Positions 1-4,742 of a stretch of 6,705 bases of DNA are shown piece by piece (within the stretch, counting starts at the first letter, position 1; every line of letters begins with the position of its first letter). Origin of the DNA: Candidatus Nomurabacteria bacterium (GTDB lineage Bacteria; Patescibacteriota; Minisyncoccia; Phycocordibacterales; UBA9973); contig CALRFE010000017.1 in NCBI GenBank assembly GCA_943356425.1, positions 1-6,705 on the forward strand, read 5' to 3'. The translations under genes were made by a program, and so were the position numbers. Below the pieces are notes generated by a model. It saw only the letters and a program-made list of their open reading frames with translations. It had not been told where the DNA came from and searched no databases.

Positions 1-220
1 AGCGTGTCCGAGGCGCGCATCATTGGTCGTCAGGGTTTAATTCAAAATACATTCGAACTTCGTTCAATACACACCGCTAGGGAAGCCGGAAAACTATTGA
101 AAAAACCGCAAGCATATGTTTCCCAATAATATCGAACGAGGTGTTTGCACATTTGATGTGATAGAATTTACAGAGTTCGCAAAGATTTATGGTAAAGATA
201 TTAACTACTTTATAAAATAA
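1..220 (+). pseudogene. decayed XRE-family HTH regulator (5' end off window)
   Basis: An open frame runs from the left edge to a TAA at 127-129 and ends REAGKLLKKPQAYVSQ. The continuation of a Cro/C1-type helix-turn-helix, beginning IERG and ending KDINYFIK, resumes in another frame at 131 and stops with TAA at 218-220. Joining the frames gives the classic YVSQ-IERG junction, so TAAT at 127-130 behaves as a 4-base insertion. A second lesion is likely: XRE domains normally read roughly EAG-LTQEELA-KLLKKPQ, and here about seven residues (the first helix of the HTH) are missing between EAG and KLL. Residues encoded by 1-57 are not recognisable and may belong to something else fused to the remnant. 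No intact DNA-binding domain can be made, so I call it a pseudogene. A sequencing error could explain the frameshift but not the internal deletion. Confidence 0.72.
59..77 (+). repeat. 19-base direct repeat, copy 1
   Basis: TTCGTTCAATACACACCGC occurs here and again at 2931-2949 in the same orientation, identical over 19 bases with no similarity in the flanks. An exact match this long is not expected by chance in a window this size. This copy abuts the recognisable part of the broken XRE gene. It could be an attachment-site duplication, a dispersed repeat, or the scar of a rearrangement. Confidence 0.75.
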
Positions 221-232
221 TCGTTTACATTT

Positions 233-736
233 ATGCAATCCAAAAACATAAAAATAATTTTAGGCGTTATCGCGATAGTGATTATTTTTGGTGTTGGATA
301 TTGGTTCAATAAAATTGATTATAAAGGCGAAATTGCTAAACAAGACTTGCGACTGAAATGTCAGGAGGTTTATAGCGAACTACATAGCAAAGTGGAAGCA
401 GTTAGATATGGAGAAAAAGTACAATCAGCCGATACGGTTATTTGGAGCCCTAAAACTAAAACTTGTTTAGCTTATTACAATGTCCCGCAAGAGGATTATC
501 ATAATTTCCTTTTTGAAGTTTGGGATTATATCGATAGCGATTTAGTTTTGAGTTATACCTCTAATCTGTCAGCGCAATGTGTGCAGAATGGTGTAACAAT
601 ATCAATGCAAAATTTTATTTATAAGTACGACAAAAAACTTGAGGGAAGCGGTTGTGACTTACTTCTAATGAAAGACGGTGTTGATCTATTAACAAATTTT
701 GAAAAAGCCATGTTAGAACTTGGTTTCAAAAAATAA
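233..736 (+). CDS. membrane-anchored four-cysteine protein, function unknown
   Basis: I do not recognise this 167-residue protein. A lysine-containing N-terminus (residues 1-7) precedes one hydrophobic segment at about 8-25. By the positive-inside rule the remaining 140 residues should lie outside the cytoplasm. That domain is mixed in composition, with cysteines at 43, 78, 116 and 141, an even number that would suit two disulfides in an exported protein. It is not a lipoprotein, as there is no lipobox cysteine after the hydrophobic stretch. No Shine-Dalgarno sequence is visible before the ATG; the upstream bases are AT-only runs with a possible -10 at 211-216 (TATAAA) but no good -35. The next gene follows after 4 bases (or overlaps if its TTG start is used), so the two are probably co-transcribed and end at the hairpin at 1219-1246. 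Confidence 0.75.
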   Translation: MQSKNIKIILGVIAIVIIFGVGYWFNKIDYKGEIAKQDLRLKCQEVYSELHSKVEAVRYGEKVQSADTVIWSPKTKTCLAYYNVPQEDYHNFLFEVWDYIDSDLVLSYTSNLSAQCVQNGVTISMQNFIYKYDKKLEGSGCDLLLMKDGVDLLTNFEKAMLELGFKK

Positions 737-740
737 TTTT

Positions 741-1211
741 ATGTATATACCAATTTGGATAATTGTAATAGGTATTATAATTTACTTTGTTTGGCGAGTA
801 AGAAAACCAAAAATAATATCTAAAGCTAAAGGACTGGAGTTGATTCAAGATGAAATAGATAAAAAGGAAAACTACGTTTTACAAAAAATCAAAGGTAGTC
901 ATATTGCTGATTACATGCAAACAGAAACTACATTATTTGAGTGTGGAAAAAAGAATTTTATCAGATTGCAAGAGGGGTTCAGGCATGATGATAAAAAACT
1001 GGGAGAATCAATTAAGGACTGGATTTATTATCTAGACTATATCTCCAATTTGATCCATCACCATGAGATGTTAGATCTGGCAACATCAGACTCTGATGCC
1101 GATGACGCAACAAAACAACATCAAGAAATCGTTGCAAAAATGCAGGAGATAGATAAACGAACAAGAGATCTACTTGGAAAAGATTATACAGATCCAACAA
1201 AATTACTATAA
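741..1211 (+). CDS. single-pass membrane protein with cytoplasmic helical domain, unknown
   Basis: This is an unrecognised protein of 156 residues. An N-terminal hydrophobic segment at about residues 3-18 is followed directly by basic residues (WRVRKPK), which predicts N-out/C-in topology, opposite to its upstream partner. The rest is charged and probably mostly helical, with a triple histidine at 106-108, an acidic stretch at 117-122 and one cysteine at 68. I chose the ATG at 741, four bases after the upstream stop, because the hydrophobic segment starts there. A TTG at 720 would add seven residues and overlap the previous gene by 17 bases. There is no clear Shine-Dalgarno sequence, so translation may be coupled to the upstream gene. 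The operon is closed by the terminator at 1219-1246. Confidence 0.72.
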   Translation: MYIPIWIIVIGIIIYFVWRVRKPKIISKAKGLELIQDEIDKKENYVLQKIKGSHIADYMQTETTLFECGKKNFIRLQEGFRHDDKKLGESIKDWIYYLDYISNLIHHHEMLDLATSDSDADDATKQHQEIVAKMQEIDKRTRDLLGKDYTDPTKLL

Positions 1212-1218
1212 CTTAGAT

Positions 1219-1246
1219 AAAACAACCACCAAAAGGTGGTTGTTTT
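1219..1246 (+). terminator. intrinsic terminator, probably bidirectional
   Basis: A perfect 12-bp stem (AAAACAACCACC with GGTGGTTGTTTT) encloses an AAAA loop, 7 bases after the stop of the second membrane protein. The GC-rich core flanked by A and T runs makes it work from either side. It may also stop transcription of the minus-strand gene ending at 1351. Confidence 0.85.
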
Positions 1247-1350
1247 GAACGAGGCATGTCTTTCTAGCTCTGTTGGGGAATAGCAACAACTCAATCGTTT
1301 CTCCTTCTCCGCGAGATCTCTATAAGCTGACAACTTTTGCCCAAGTCGCC

Positions 1351-1638
1351 TCACTCTCTTGTATTAGGAGAGATTTTATATGCGTAGATGTAACATGTGT
1401 TGTCACCACCACCACCTGGACCACCCTTTGCTCCCTTATCAAGAAAGTGTTTCTCGATAGCACGAACAATTTGAGTTTGAAGTGGTGTTGTCCAATATAT
1501 GTTAGGAACATTTATAGTCACTCCATGTCCATTTACAAGGCGATCGTTTGGGTCGCTTGCGATACCGACATAAAATTCATGGTAATACTGACCATGTTTT
1601 CCCATAAAGCTCTCGAATTCAGTAATTATTGCTTGCAT
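1351..1638 (-). CDS. small protein with GIY-YIG-like features
   Basis: A 95-residue protein. Residues 22-38 read like the second half of a GIY-YIG nuclease core: a hydrophobic strand with YVGIA at 23-27, then DP and an arginine-bearing helix (R33) and H38. A further helix carries E62 (RAIEKHFLDKG), followed by a glycine-rich loop (G72-G78) and a closing strand (YIYAYKI). The first GIY strand is not obvious and the protein is short for an active nuclease, so GIY-YIG-like fold is the strongest statement I would make. The start is supported by AAGGA a few bases upstream, one of the few clear ribosome binding sites here, and by a consensus-like promoter at 1684-1712. It is divergent from the XRE-Panacea antitoxin gene with back-to-back promoters. 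The 132-codon plus-strand frame overlapping it looks like a shadow. Confidence 0.75.
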   Translation of the reverse strand: MQAIITEFESFMGKHGQYYHEFYVGIASDPNDRLVNGHGVTINVPNIYWTTPLQTQIVRAIEKHFLDKGAKGGPGGGGDNTCYIYAYKISPNTRE

Positions 1639-1683
1639 AAATTCCTTGAATTATTTTATTGGTTCGACTAAGCCAACGAGTAT

Positions 1684-1712
1684 ATTTTATTCCTATGACT
1701 TTATCATGTCAA
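1684..1712 (-). promoter_or_regulatory. promoter of the minus-strand GIY-YIG-like gene
   Basis: Read on the minus strand, a perfect TTGACA (1707-1712) is followed after 17 bases by TAAAAT (1684-1689), which gives a leader of about 40 bases before the ATG at 1638. Its -35 box faces the -35 box of the divergent antitoxin promoter, 20 bases away. Confidence 0.65.
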
Positions 1713-1732
1713 GTTTATTAACACTCACATGT

Positions 1733-1760
1733 TTGACTTCTTTACACAAATCTATATACT
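1733..1760 (+). promoter_or_regulatory. promoter of the XRE-Panacea/toxin operon, leaderless
   Basis: TTGACT (1733-1738), a 16-base spacer and TATACT (1755-1760). Transcription should begin about 7 bases after the -10, which is at or next to the ATG at 1767. The mRNA would have essentially no leader and no Shine-Dalgarno sequence. GTCAA (1708-1712) and TTGAC (1733-1737) form an inverted pair across the two divergent promoters, a plausible autoregulatory site for the XRE protein. Confidence 0.65.
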
Positions 1761-1766
1761 TTAGGT

Positions 1767-2456
1767 ATGAGTAATAAATATGTACAATTTATCAAGACGC
1801 TTAGAAATAAGCGTGGTTTTTCTCAGTCTGAACTTGCTATAAAGCTAGGAATGTCTCGCCCTTCATATATAGCAATAGAGCAAGGCAAGAAAGAGATAAC
1901 TCTTTCAGAAGCAGAAAAACTTTCTGAAATTTTTGGCGTATCTCTTAAGGAAATGGAAAGTGGTATATCTGCAAATTATGAAAAGTATAAGCAGATGATT
2001 ATTGCATATATCCGAAATGCTGGATCAAAAAAAGATGGTCGTATTACAAAGACAAAACTAGCCAAACTTGTGTATTTGGCGGATTTTGCATGGTTCTATA
2101 ATCATCTTGAAAGTATGAGTGGTATGCAATATAGAAAGATCCAGTACGGGCCTGTTCCAGATTCTTATTTCCGTGCCATTGATGAACTCTTTGAAGATGG
2201 GCAAATTGAAATTACTCCAACGGATGATGGGGCTATGCTTATTTCTCAAACAAGAAATGGAGCAAAAATTGCATTGTCTAAAATAAATAAGGATGAAGAA
2301 AAACTCATAAAAAATATTTCTGATAAATGGAAAGATAAAAACACAAAAGAAATAGTTACTTTTACTCACAACCAACTTCCATACGCTGTTTGTTTGGATA
2401 ATGAAATTATCCCTTACAAATTGATAACCCAAGAAAACCCCGGAGATGTCTACTAA
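1767..2456 (+). CDS. XRE-Panacea (SocA/DUF4065-like) antitoxin and probable autorepressor
   Basis: A 229-residue two-domain protein. Residues 9-62 are a Cro/C1-type helix-turn-helix, with the recognition region SRPSYIAIEQGKK at 30-42. Residues about 95-206 match the Panacea (SocA/DUF4065) domain: KLAKLVYLADF at 97-107, YRKIQYGPVPDSY at 122-134, and the C-terminal THNQLPY at 200-206. Panacea domains are known antitoxin modules that neutralise many unrelated toxins by direct binding, and XRE-Panacea fusions are an established form. The N-terminal HTH implies repression of its own promoter. The gene overlaps the downstream toxin candidate by 11 bases, the antitoxin-first order usual in such operons. 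Its promoter places the start codon at the 5' end of the mRNA. Panacea proteins also occur away from toxins, but the overlapping partner supports a toxin-antitoxin role. Confidence 0.88.
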   Translation: MSNKYVQFIKTLRNKRGFSQSELAIKLGMSRPSYIAIEQGKKEITLSEAEKLSEIFGVSLKEMESGISANYEKYKQMIIAYIRNAGSKKDGRITKTKLAKLVYLADFAWFYNHLESMSGMQYRKIQYGPVPDSYFRAIDELFEDGQIEITPTDDGAMLISQTRNGAKIALSKINKDEEKLIKNISDKWKDKNTKEIVTFTHNQLPYAVCLDNEIIPYKLITQENPGDVY

Positions 2457-2841
2457 TTATGAAGTCATAATAGAACCATTTGCCGAAAGGCATTTCATAA
2501 GAACCTTCGCTAAAAAATATAAGAAGGCTTGGGATTTTACCCTCTCTGCTTTGGTACGTGAATTTCAAAGTTTCGATGTGATTTTAGAAAAAACCATTGC
2601 AGAGGAAATTACTGATAGAAATGCTGATGTTGTTATTTGTAAGACAGAATTTAAGATTTCAGGAACACAAGAATCAAGACATGGCTCGGGGAATAGGTGT
2701 ATCGTAGCCAAACACAAAAACACAAACTTTGTTTGTGTTTTGCTTGTATATTGCAAAGGTGATTTAGGGGGAGGAAATGAAACTGCTAACTGGAAAAGCG
2801 TAGTTAAAGAAAACTATCCTGAATATTCGGATATGTTGTAA
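2446..2841 (+). CDS. probable Panacea-partner toxin, RelE/ParE-like features
   Basis: A 131-residue basic protein whose start (ATG at 2446, preceded by CGGAG) lies inside the antitoxin gene. The N-terminus has a strand YEVIIEPFAERHF (5-17) leading into a long helical stretch rich in lysine and aromatics (20-45), as in RelE/ParE toxins. The C-terminal half has NRCIVAKHK (83-91) followed by a hydrophobic strand CVLLVYCK (97-104), which matches the last strands of the RelE fold. No catalytic site can be assigned: R84, H90, K91 and K104 are candidates. It ends with a conserved-looking segment, NETANWKSVVKENYPEY. Its position, overlap and size make a toxin role likely. The RelE family call is inference from pattern, and an uncharacterised toxin family is equally possible. 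Confidence 0.75.
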   Translation: MSTNYEVIIEPFAERHFIRTFAKKYKKAWDFTLSALVREFQSFDVILEKTIAEEITDRNADVVICKTEFKISGTQESRHGSGNRCIVAKHKNTNFVCVLLVYCKGDLGGGNETANWKSVVKENYPEYSDML

Positions 2842-2885
2842 GGGAGCAATCCCTGCCGTTTTATAATATATCTCCTAAAAACGGC
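2841..2885 (+). other. two adjacent RNA hairpins after the toxin gene
   Basis: AGGGA-GCAA-TCCCT (2841-2854) is a 5-bp stem capped by a GNRA-type tetraloop, starting on the last base of the toxin stop codon. It is followed without a gap by an 8-bp stem, GCCGTTTT (2855-2862) with AAAACGGC (2878-2885), around a 15-base AT-rich loop. Neither has a trailing U-run, so they are not canonical intrinsic terminators. They may stabilise the 3' end of the toxin transcript or act with the neighbouring GC-rich block. Confidence 0.5.
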
Positions 2886-2950
2886 GAGGATCTGCGTATG
2901 CACAGGTGTGGGTGGGGCACAAGCACATATTTCGTTCAATACACACCGCC
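2882..2950. repeat. GC-rich intergenic block containing direct repeat copy 2 (2931-2949)
   Basis: This stretch is over half G+C in an otherwise AT-rich region. It lies between the convergent toxin and small-protein genes. It holds TTCGTTCAATACACACCGC (2931-2949), identical to 59-77, and an inverted pair GGTGTG (2905-2910) / CACACC (2942-2947). Frames cross it on both strands, but none has gene-like character. Its composition and repeat suggest a dispersed repeat or the edge of a mobile segment. Confidence 0.5.
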
Positions 2951-2961
2951 AACACAATTTA

Positions 2962-3159
2962 TTATTGAATTTGCACAGCTTCAAATCGTGCCTTGTTCTC
3001 CACCATCCATTTCTGTTGATCTTCTTTTGTTTTAGACGGATCATTCATCACATCTCTGTGAGCTTCCATGTAGTGAGGCATGAGTGCCTGCATCCATTGT
3101 TCAAAAGTCTCACCTTGTGCTGTCGCTTCGCATAAATCGCATTTTAATGTTTTCATCAC
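2962..3159 (-). CDS. small CxxC/HxxxxH protein, possible zinc-binding
   Basis: A 65-residue protein (64 if the second ATG at 3156 is used). It has C7-x2-C10 near the N-terminus and H29-x4-H34 in a helix (PHYMEAHRDVM), the spacing of a treble-clef or C2H2-type zinc site. The segment CxxC...GETFEQWMQALMPHYMEAHRDV broadly resembles DUF1059-like small proteins, but I am not certain of the family. The C-terminus is charged and helical (KTKEDQQKWMVENKARFEA). It is cytoplasmic, with no signal or membrane segment. It lies 30 bases downstream of the DUF1905 gene and could be read through from it, though a minus-strand promoter also lies just upstream (3172-3198). The overlapping plus-strand frame at 2908-3135 looks like a shadow. 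Confidence 0.75.
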   Translation of the reverse strand: MMKTLKCDLCEATAQGETFEQWMQALMPHYMEAHRDVMNDPSKTKEDQQKWMVENKARFEAVQIQ

Positions 3160-3171
3160 AGTTAAAAGTTA

Positions 3172-3198
3172 ATTATACTAATAGTTGTATTATATCAA
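3172..3198 (-). promoter_or_regulatory. possible promoter of the CxxC/HxxxxH protein gene
   Basis: On the minus strand a perfect TATAAT (3172-3177) lies 12 bases before the ATG at 3159, with TTGATA (3193-3198) 15 bases further upstream. The spacer is shorter than ideal. The predicted leader is about 6 bases, so the transcript would be nearly leaderless. The -35 overlaps the 3' end of the DUF1905 gene. Confidence 0.45.
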
Positions 3199-3483
3199 TT
3201 CTATAGTAAAAGAAATTGTATCTTCGGGAAAAATATTCTCTTTCTTTCGGACCTCTGCTTTAAGTGGGAGCAGATATGTTCCAGATCTTTTATCCGGAAA
3301 CACGGATGTTTTCCATCTTGTTTTACCAATAGTCACCATAACTGGTACCGATCCAAATCCTTTTTTTACGTTAGATACTTTCTTGATATCCTCCGATTCT
3401 TTTTTGGGAACACCTACAAAGTGCCATCCTGCCATTCCTGGATAGAGCCACACTTTGGATTTTATTTTGTAAACTCTTCCCAT
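3190..3483 (-). CDS. DUF1905 domain protein
   Basis: A 97-residue protein filling the whole DUF1905 domain, a small beta-barrel family of unknown biochemical role. Recognisable parts are KVWLYPGMAGWHFVGVPKK (10-28), the middle strand GFGSVPVMVTIGKTRWKTSVF (42-62), and DKRSGTYLLPLKAEVRKKENI (64-84), followed by the closing strand ISFTIEL. In other bacteria the domain is often fused to a YdeI/OmpD-associated C-terminal domain; here it stands alone. It is cytoplasmic by lack of any signal. It follows the VOC gene by 36 bases on the same strand, so the two are probably one transcript. No convincing Shine-Dalgarno sequence is seen (GGAAG is about 10 bases from the ATG). Confidence 0.85.
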   Translation of the reverse strand: MGRVYKIKSKVWLYPGMAGWHFVGVPKKESEDIKKVSNVKKGFGSVPVMVTIGKTRWKTSVFPDKRSGTYLLPLKAEVRKKENIFPEDTISFTIELI

Positions 3484-3519
3484 AGTTAGCTTGCTTCCAC
3501 TTTTAGTTTCTATATAGAG

Positions 3520-3957
3520 TTATTTTTGCCCGTTATAGGTGACATCAAAGTCCACCATCCACTCGATACCGTACTTGTCTCTAAACATCCCGAAGTACGA
3601 ACCCCAAGGACTATCTGCCATTGCAAATTCAATTTTTCCACCCACAGAAAGTCCATTAAGCATCTTATCTGCTTCCTCTTTGCTCTCGCAATTTATTGAA
3701 ATTTTACTTCTGTTTTCGTTTTCATTGGTTCGTCCCATACTTTCAGGAACGTCATTACCCATGAGAACATTCTTGCCAATCGGTAGAGCAATGTGCATTA
3801 TTTTATCTGCTTCATTTTCGCTGACTTGAAATTCAGGACTTGCCATATCTTTGAAACGAGCGACTCTAGTAAACTCTCCACCAAAGACTGATTTATAAAA
3901 TGTAAACGCTTCTTCTGCATTTCCATTGAAGTTTATATATGGGTTAATTGTTGCCAT
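3520..3957 (-). CDS. VOC family protein, PhnB-like
   Basis: A 145-residue protein of the vicinal-oxygen-chelate (glyoxalase/bleomycin resistance) superfamily, PhnB-like subgroup. Diagnostic segments are the N-terminal NPYINFNGNAEEAFTFYKSV at 5-24, IMHIALPIGKNVLMGND at 53-69, and WGSYFGMFRDKYGIEWMVDF at 118-137. Length fits the PhnB-like family. Substrates of this subgroup are mostly unknown; relatives are often misnamed as demethylubiquinone methyltransferases, and no reaction can be assigned here. It is soluble and cytoplasmic. It heads a three-gene minus-strand cluster and diverges from the XRE gene at 4079. No good promoter is evident, but a 12-base palindrome lies 12 bases upstream of its start codon. 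Confidence 0.9.
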   Translation of the reverse strand: MATINPYINFNGNAEEAFTFYKSVFGGEFTRVARFKDMASPEFQVSENEADKIMHIALPIGKNVLMGNDVPESMGRTNENENRSKISINCESKEEADKMLNGLSVGGKIEFAMADSPWGSYFGMFRDKYGIEWMVDFDVTYNGQK

Positions 3958-3969
3958 AGGTATATGTAG

Positions 3970-3981
3970 ATTACTAGTAAT
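3970..3981. promoter_or_regulatory. 12-base palindrome upstream of the VOC gene
   Basis: ATTACTAGTAAT is a perfect palindrome 12 bases upstream of the VOC start codon (between its start and the divergent XRE gene). Size and place fit an operator, but no regulator is identified. Confidence 0.35.
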
Positions 3982-4036
3982 ACCATCACTCTAACATTTT
4001 CTGATTCTTTTCTCCATTCAATCAAGTAAAGAAGAC

Positions 4037-4065
4037 TTTACATGCAATAGGAAAATATGTATACT
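4037..4065 (+). promoter_or_regulatory. promoter of the XRE/membrane protein pair
   Basis: TTTACA (4037-4042), a 17-base spacer and TATACT (4060-4065). The predicted start near 4072 leaves about 7 bases before the ATG, too short for a Shine-Dalgarno sequence. The hexamers and spacing are identical to those of the promoter at 4679-4707. Confidence 0.65.
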
Positions 4066-4078
4066 CAAAATACAAATT

Positions 4079-4291
4079 ATGCATGAAAGTATAAAAAATG
4101 AGGTCGGAAAATTAAGAATAGAGATGGGTACTACTCAAGAGGATTTGGCGGGCGGGGTTGGTGTGAGCCGGCAGACGATCATTGCCCTTGAGCGAGGCAA
4201 CTACACTCCATCAATATTATTAGCGTTAAAAATCGCTGGTTACTTCAAGATGCCAGTAGAAAAAATATTTAAAATATCCTATGAAAAATAA
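4079..4291 (+). CDS. small XRE-family repressor-like protein
   Basis: A 70-residue protein consisting of a single Cro/C1-type helix-turn-helix of the compact YozG-like kind. The first helix is KNEVGKLRIEMG, the HTH proper is TTQEDLAGGVGVSRQTIIALERG (18-40), and the tail is NYTPSILLALKIAGYFKMPVEKIF. Such proteins bind DNA as dimers and usually repress their own operon. The stop overlaps the next gene by 11 bases, so the regulator and the membrane protein are translationally linked. This arrangement is common for XRE plus DUF2178-type membrane proteins. ATG at 4079 is chosen because the promoter places the transcript start just before it. Confidence 0.92.
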   Translation: MHESIKNEVGKLRIEMGTTQEDLAGGVGVSRQTIIALERGNYTPSILLALKIAGYFKMPVEKIFKISYEK

Positions 4292-4643
4292 TCTCAAAGA
4301 AACAGTCGTAACGGTGTGTCTTATCGCGATAGCGATCCTGCTCCTTAATCCATTTCATTTTTGGATGCCCGATATGATGGTGATGTGCATGCTCGCTGTA
4401 GCGCTTGTCCTCTTTGGCGTATTTGCGAGTTTCATACTTCGTGAACAAACAATAGACGAGCGAGATGATGTTCATAAGACGCTTGCAGGGCGAAATGCAT
4501 TCCTTGCTGGCTCATCGGTACTCATGATCGGTATTGTAGTACAAGGATACTCACACAGAGTAGACCCGTGGCTTGTTATTGCTCTGATCATAATGATTCT
4601 TGTTAAAATTATTACTCGATTGTGGAGCGATAAGAATCTCTAA
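4281..4643 (+). CDS. four-helix membrane protein with DER motif, DUF2178-like
   Basis: A 120-residue integral membrane protein with hydrophobic segments at about 7-22, 32-53, 74-93 and 97-113. Between helices 2 and 3 lies a charged segment, REQTIDERDDVHKTLAGRNAF (54-74), whose DER and following R/A-rich helix resemble DUF2178-type proteins usually encoded next to a small XRE regulator. The molecular function of that family is unknown; a sensor or effector whose level is set by the partner regulator is the usual guess. It starts inside the regulator gene (11-base overlap) with no Shine-Dalgarno sequence, which suggests translational coupling. Transcription should end at the hairpin 4661-4694. 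Confidence 0.85.
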   Translation: MKNNLKETVVTVCLIAIAILLLNPFHFWMPDMMVMCMLAVALVLFGVFASFILREQTIDERDDVHKTLAGRNAFLAGSSVLMIGIVVQGYSHRVDPWLVIALIIMILVKIITRLWSDKNL

Positions 4644-4660
4644 TCGATAGTTATCCACTC

Positions 4661-4694
4661 AACAGATGTAAAGTATACTTTACATCTGTTTTTT
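4661..4694 (+). terminator. 30-base perfect palindrome acting as intrinsic terminator
   Basis: AACAGATGTAAAGTA at 4661-4675 is followed immediately by its exact reverse complement at 4676-4690. As RNA this gives a 13-bp stem with a TATA loop and a six-U run (4689-4694), a good terminator 17 bases after the membrane protein gene. As DNA it is a symmetrical site that also contains the -35 hexamer of the downstream promoter (4679-4684), so it may double as an operator. Confidence 0.8.
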
Positions 4695-4707
4695 AATCCT
4701 ATATACT
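4679..4707 (+). promoter_or_regulatory. promoter of the thiol-redox operon
   Basis: TTTACA (4679-4684), a 17-base spacer and TATACT (4702-4707), the same hexamers and spacing as at 4037-4065. The leader would be about 28 bases, AT-rich and without a Shine-Dalgarno sequence. A second -10 (TATAAT, 4716-4721) is present but has no matching -35. Confidence 0.6.
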
Positions 4708-4742
4708 TAATTCATTATAATTATTTAATTAATAACCTATAT

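Noticed and set aside
25..55. tRNA 3' end (GGGTTTAATTC resembles a T-arm)
   Set aside because: The bases flanking the would-be T-loop do not pair and no acceptor stem can be formed.
720..740. TTG start for the second membrane protein
   Set aside because: It would add seven polar residues and a 17-base overlap without a ribosome binding site; the ATG at 741 begins directly at the membrane segment.
1273..1671. 132-codon plus-strand frame
   Set aside because: It covers the GIY-YIG-like gene on the other strand, which has a ribosome binding site, a promoter and protein-like composition; this frame has none of these.
2936..2950. 16S rRNA 3' region fragment (TACACACCGCC resembles the universal 1390-1400 site)
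   Set aside because: Only about 11 bases match and neither flank continues as 16S sequence; the same holds at 64-77.
2814..3044. 76-codon minus-strand frame across the GC-rich block
   Set aside because: It overlaps both flanking genes in other frames and appears to be a chance frame through the repeat block.
2908..3135. 75-codon plus-strand frame across the GC-rich block
   Set aside because: It is antisense to the CxxC/HxxxxH protein gene for most of its length and its translation shows no domain character.
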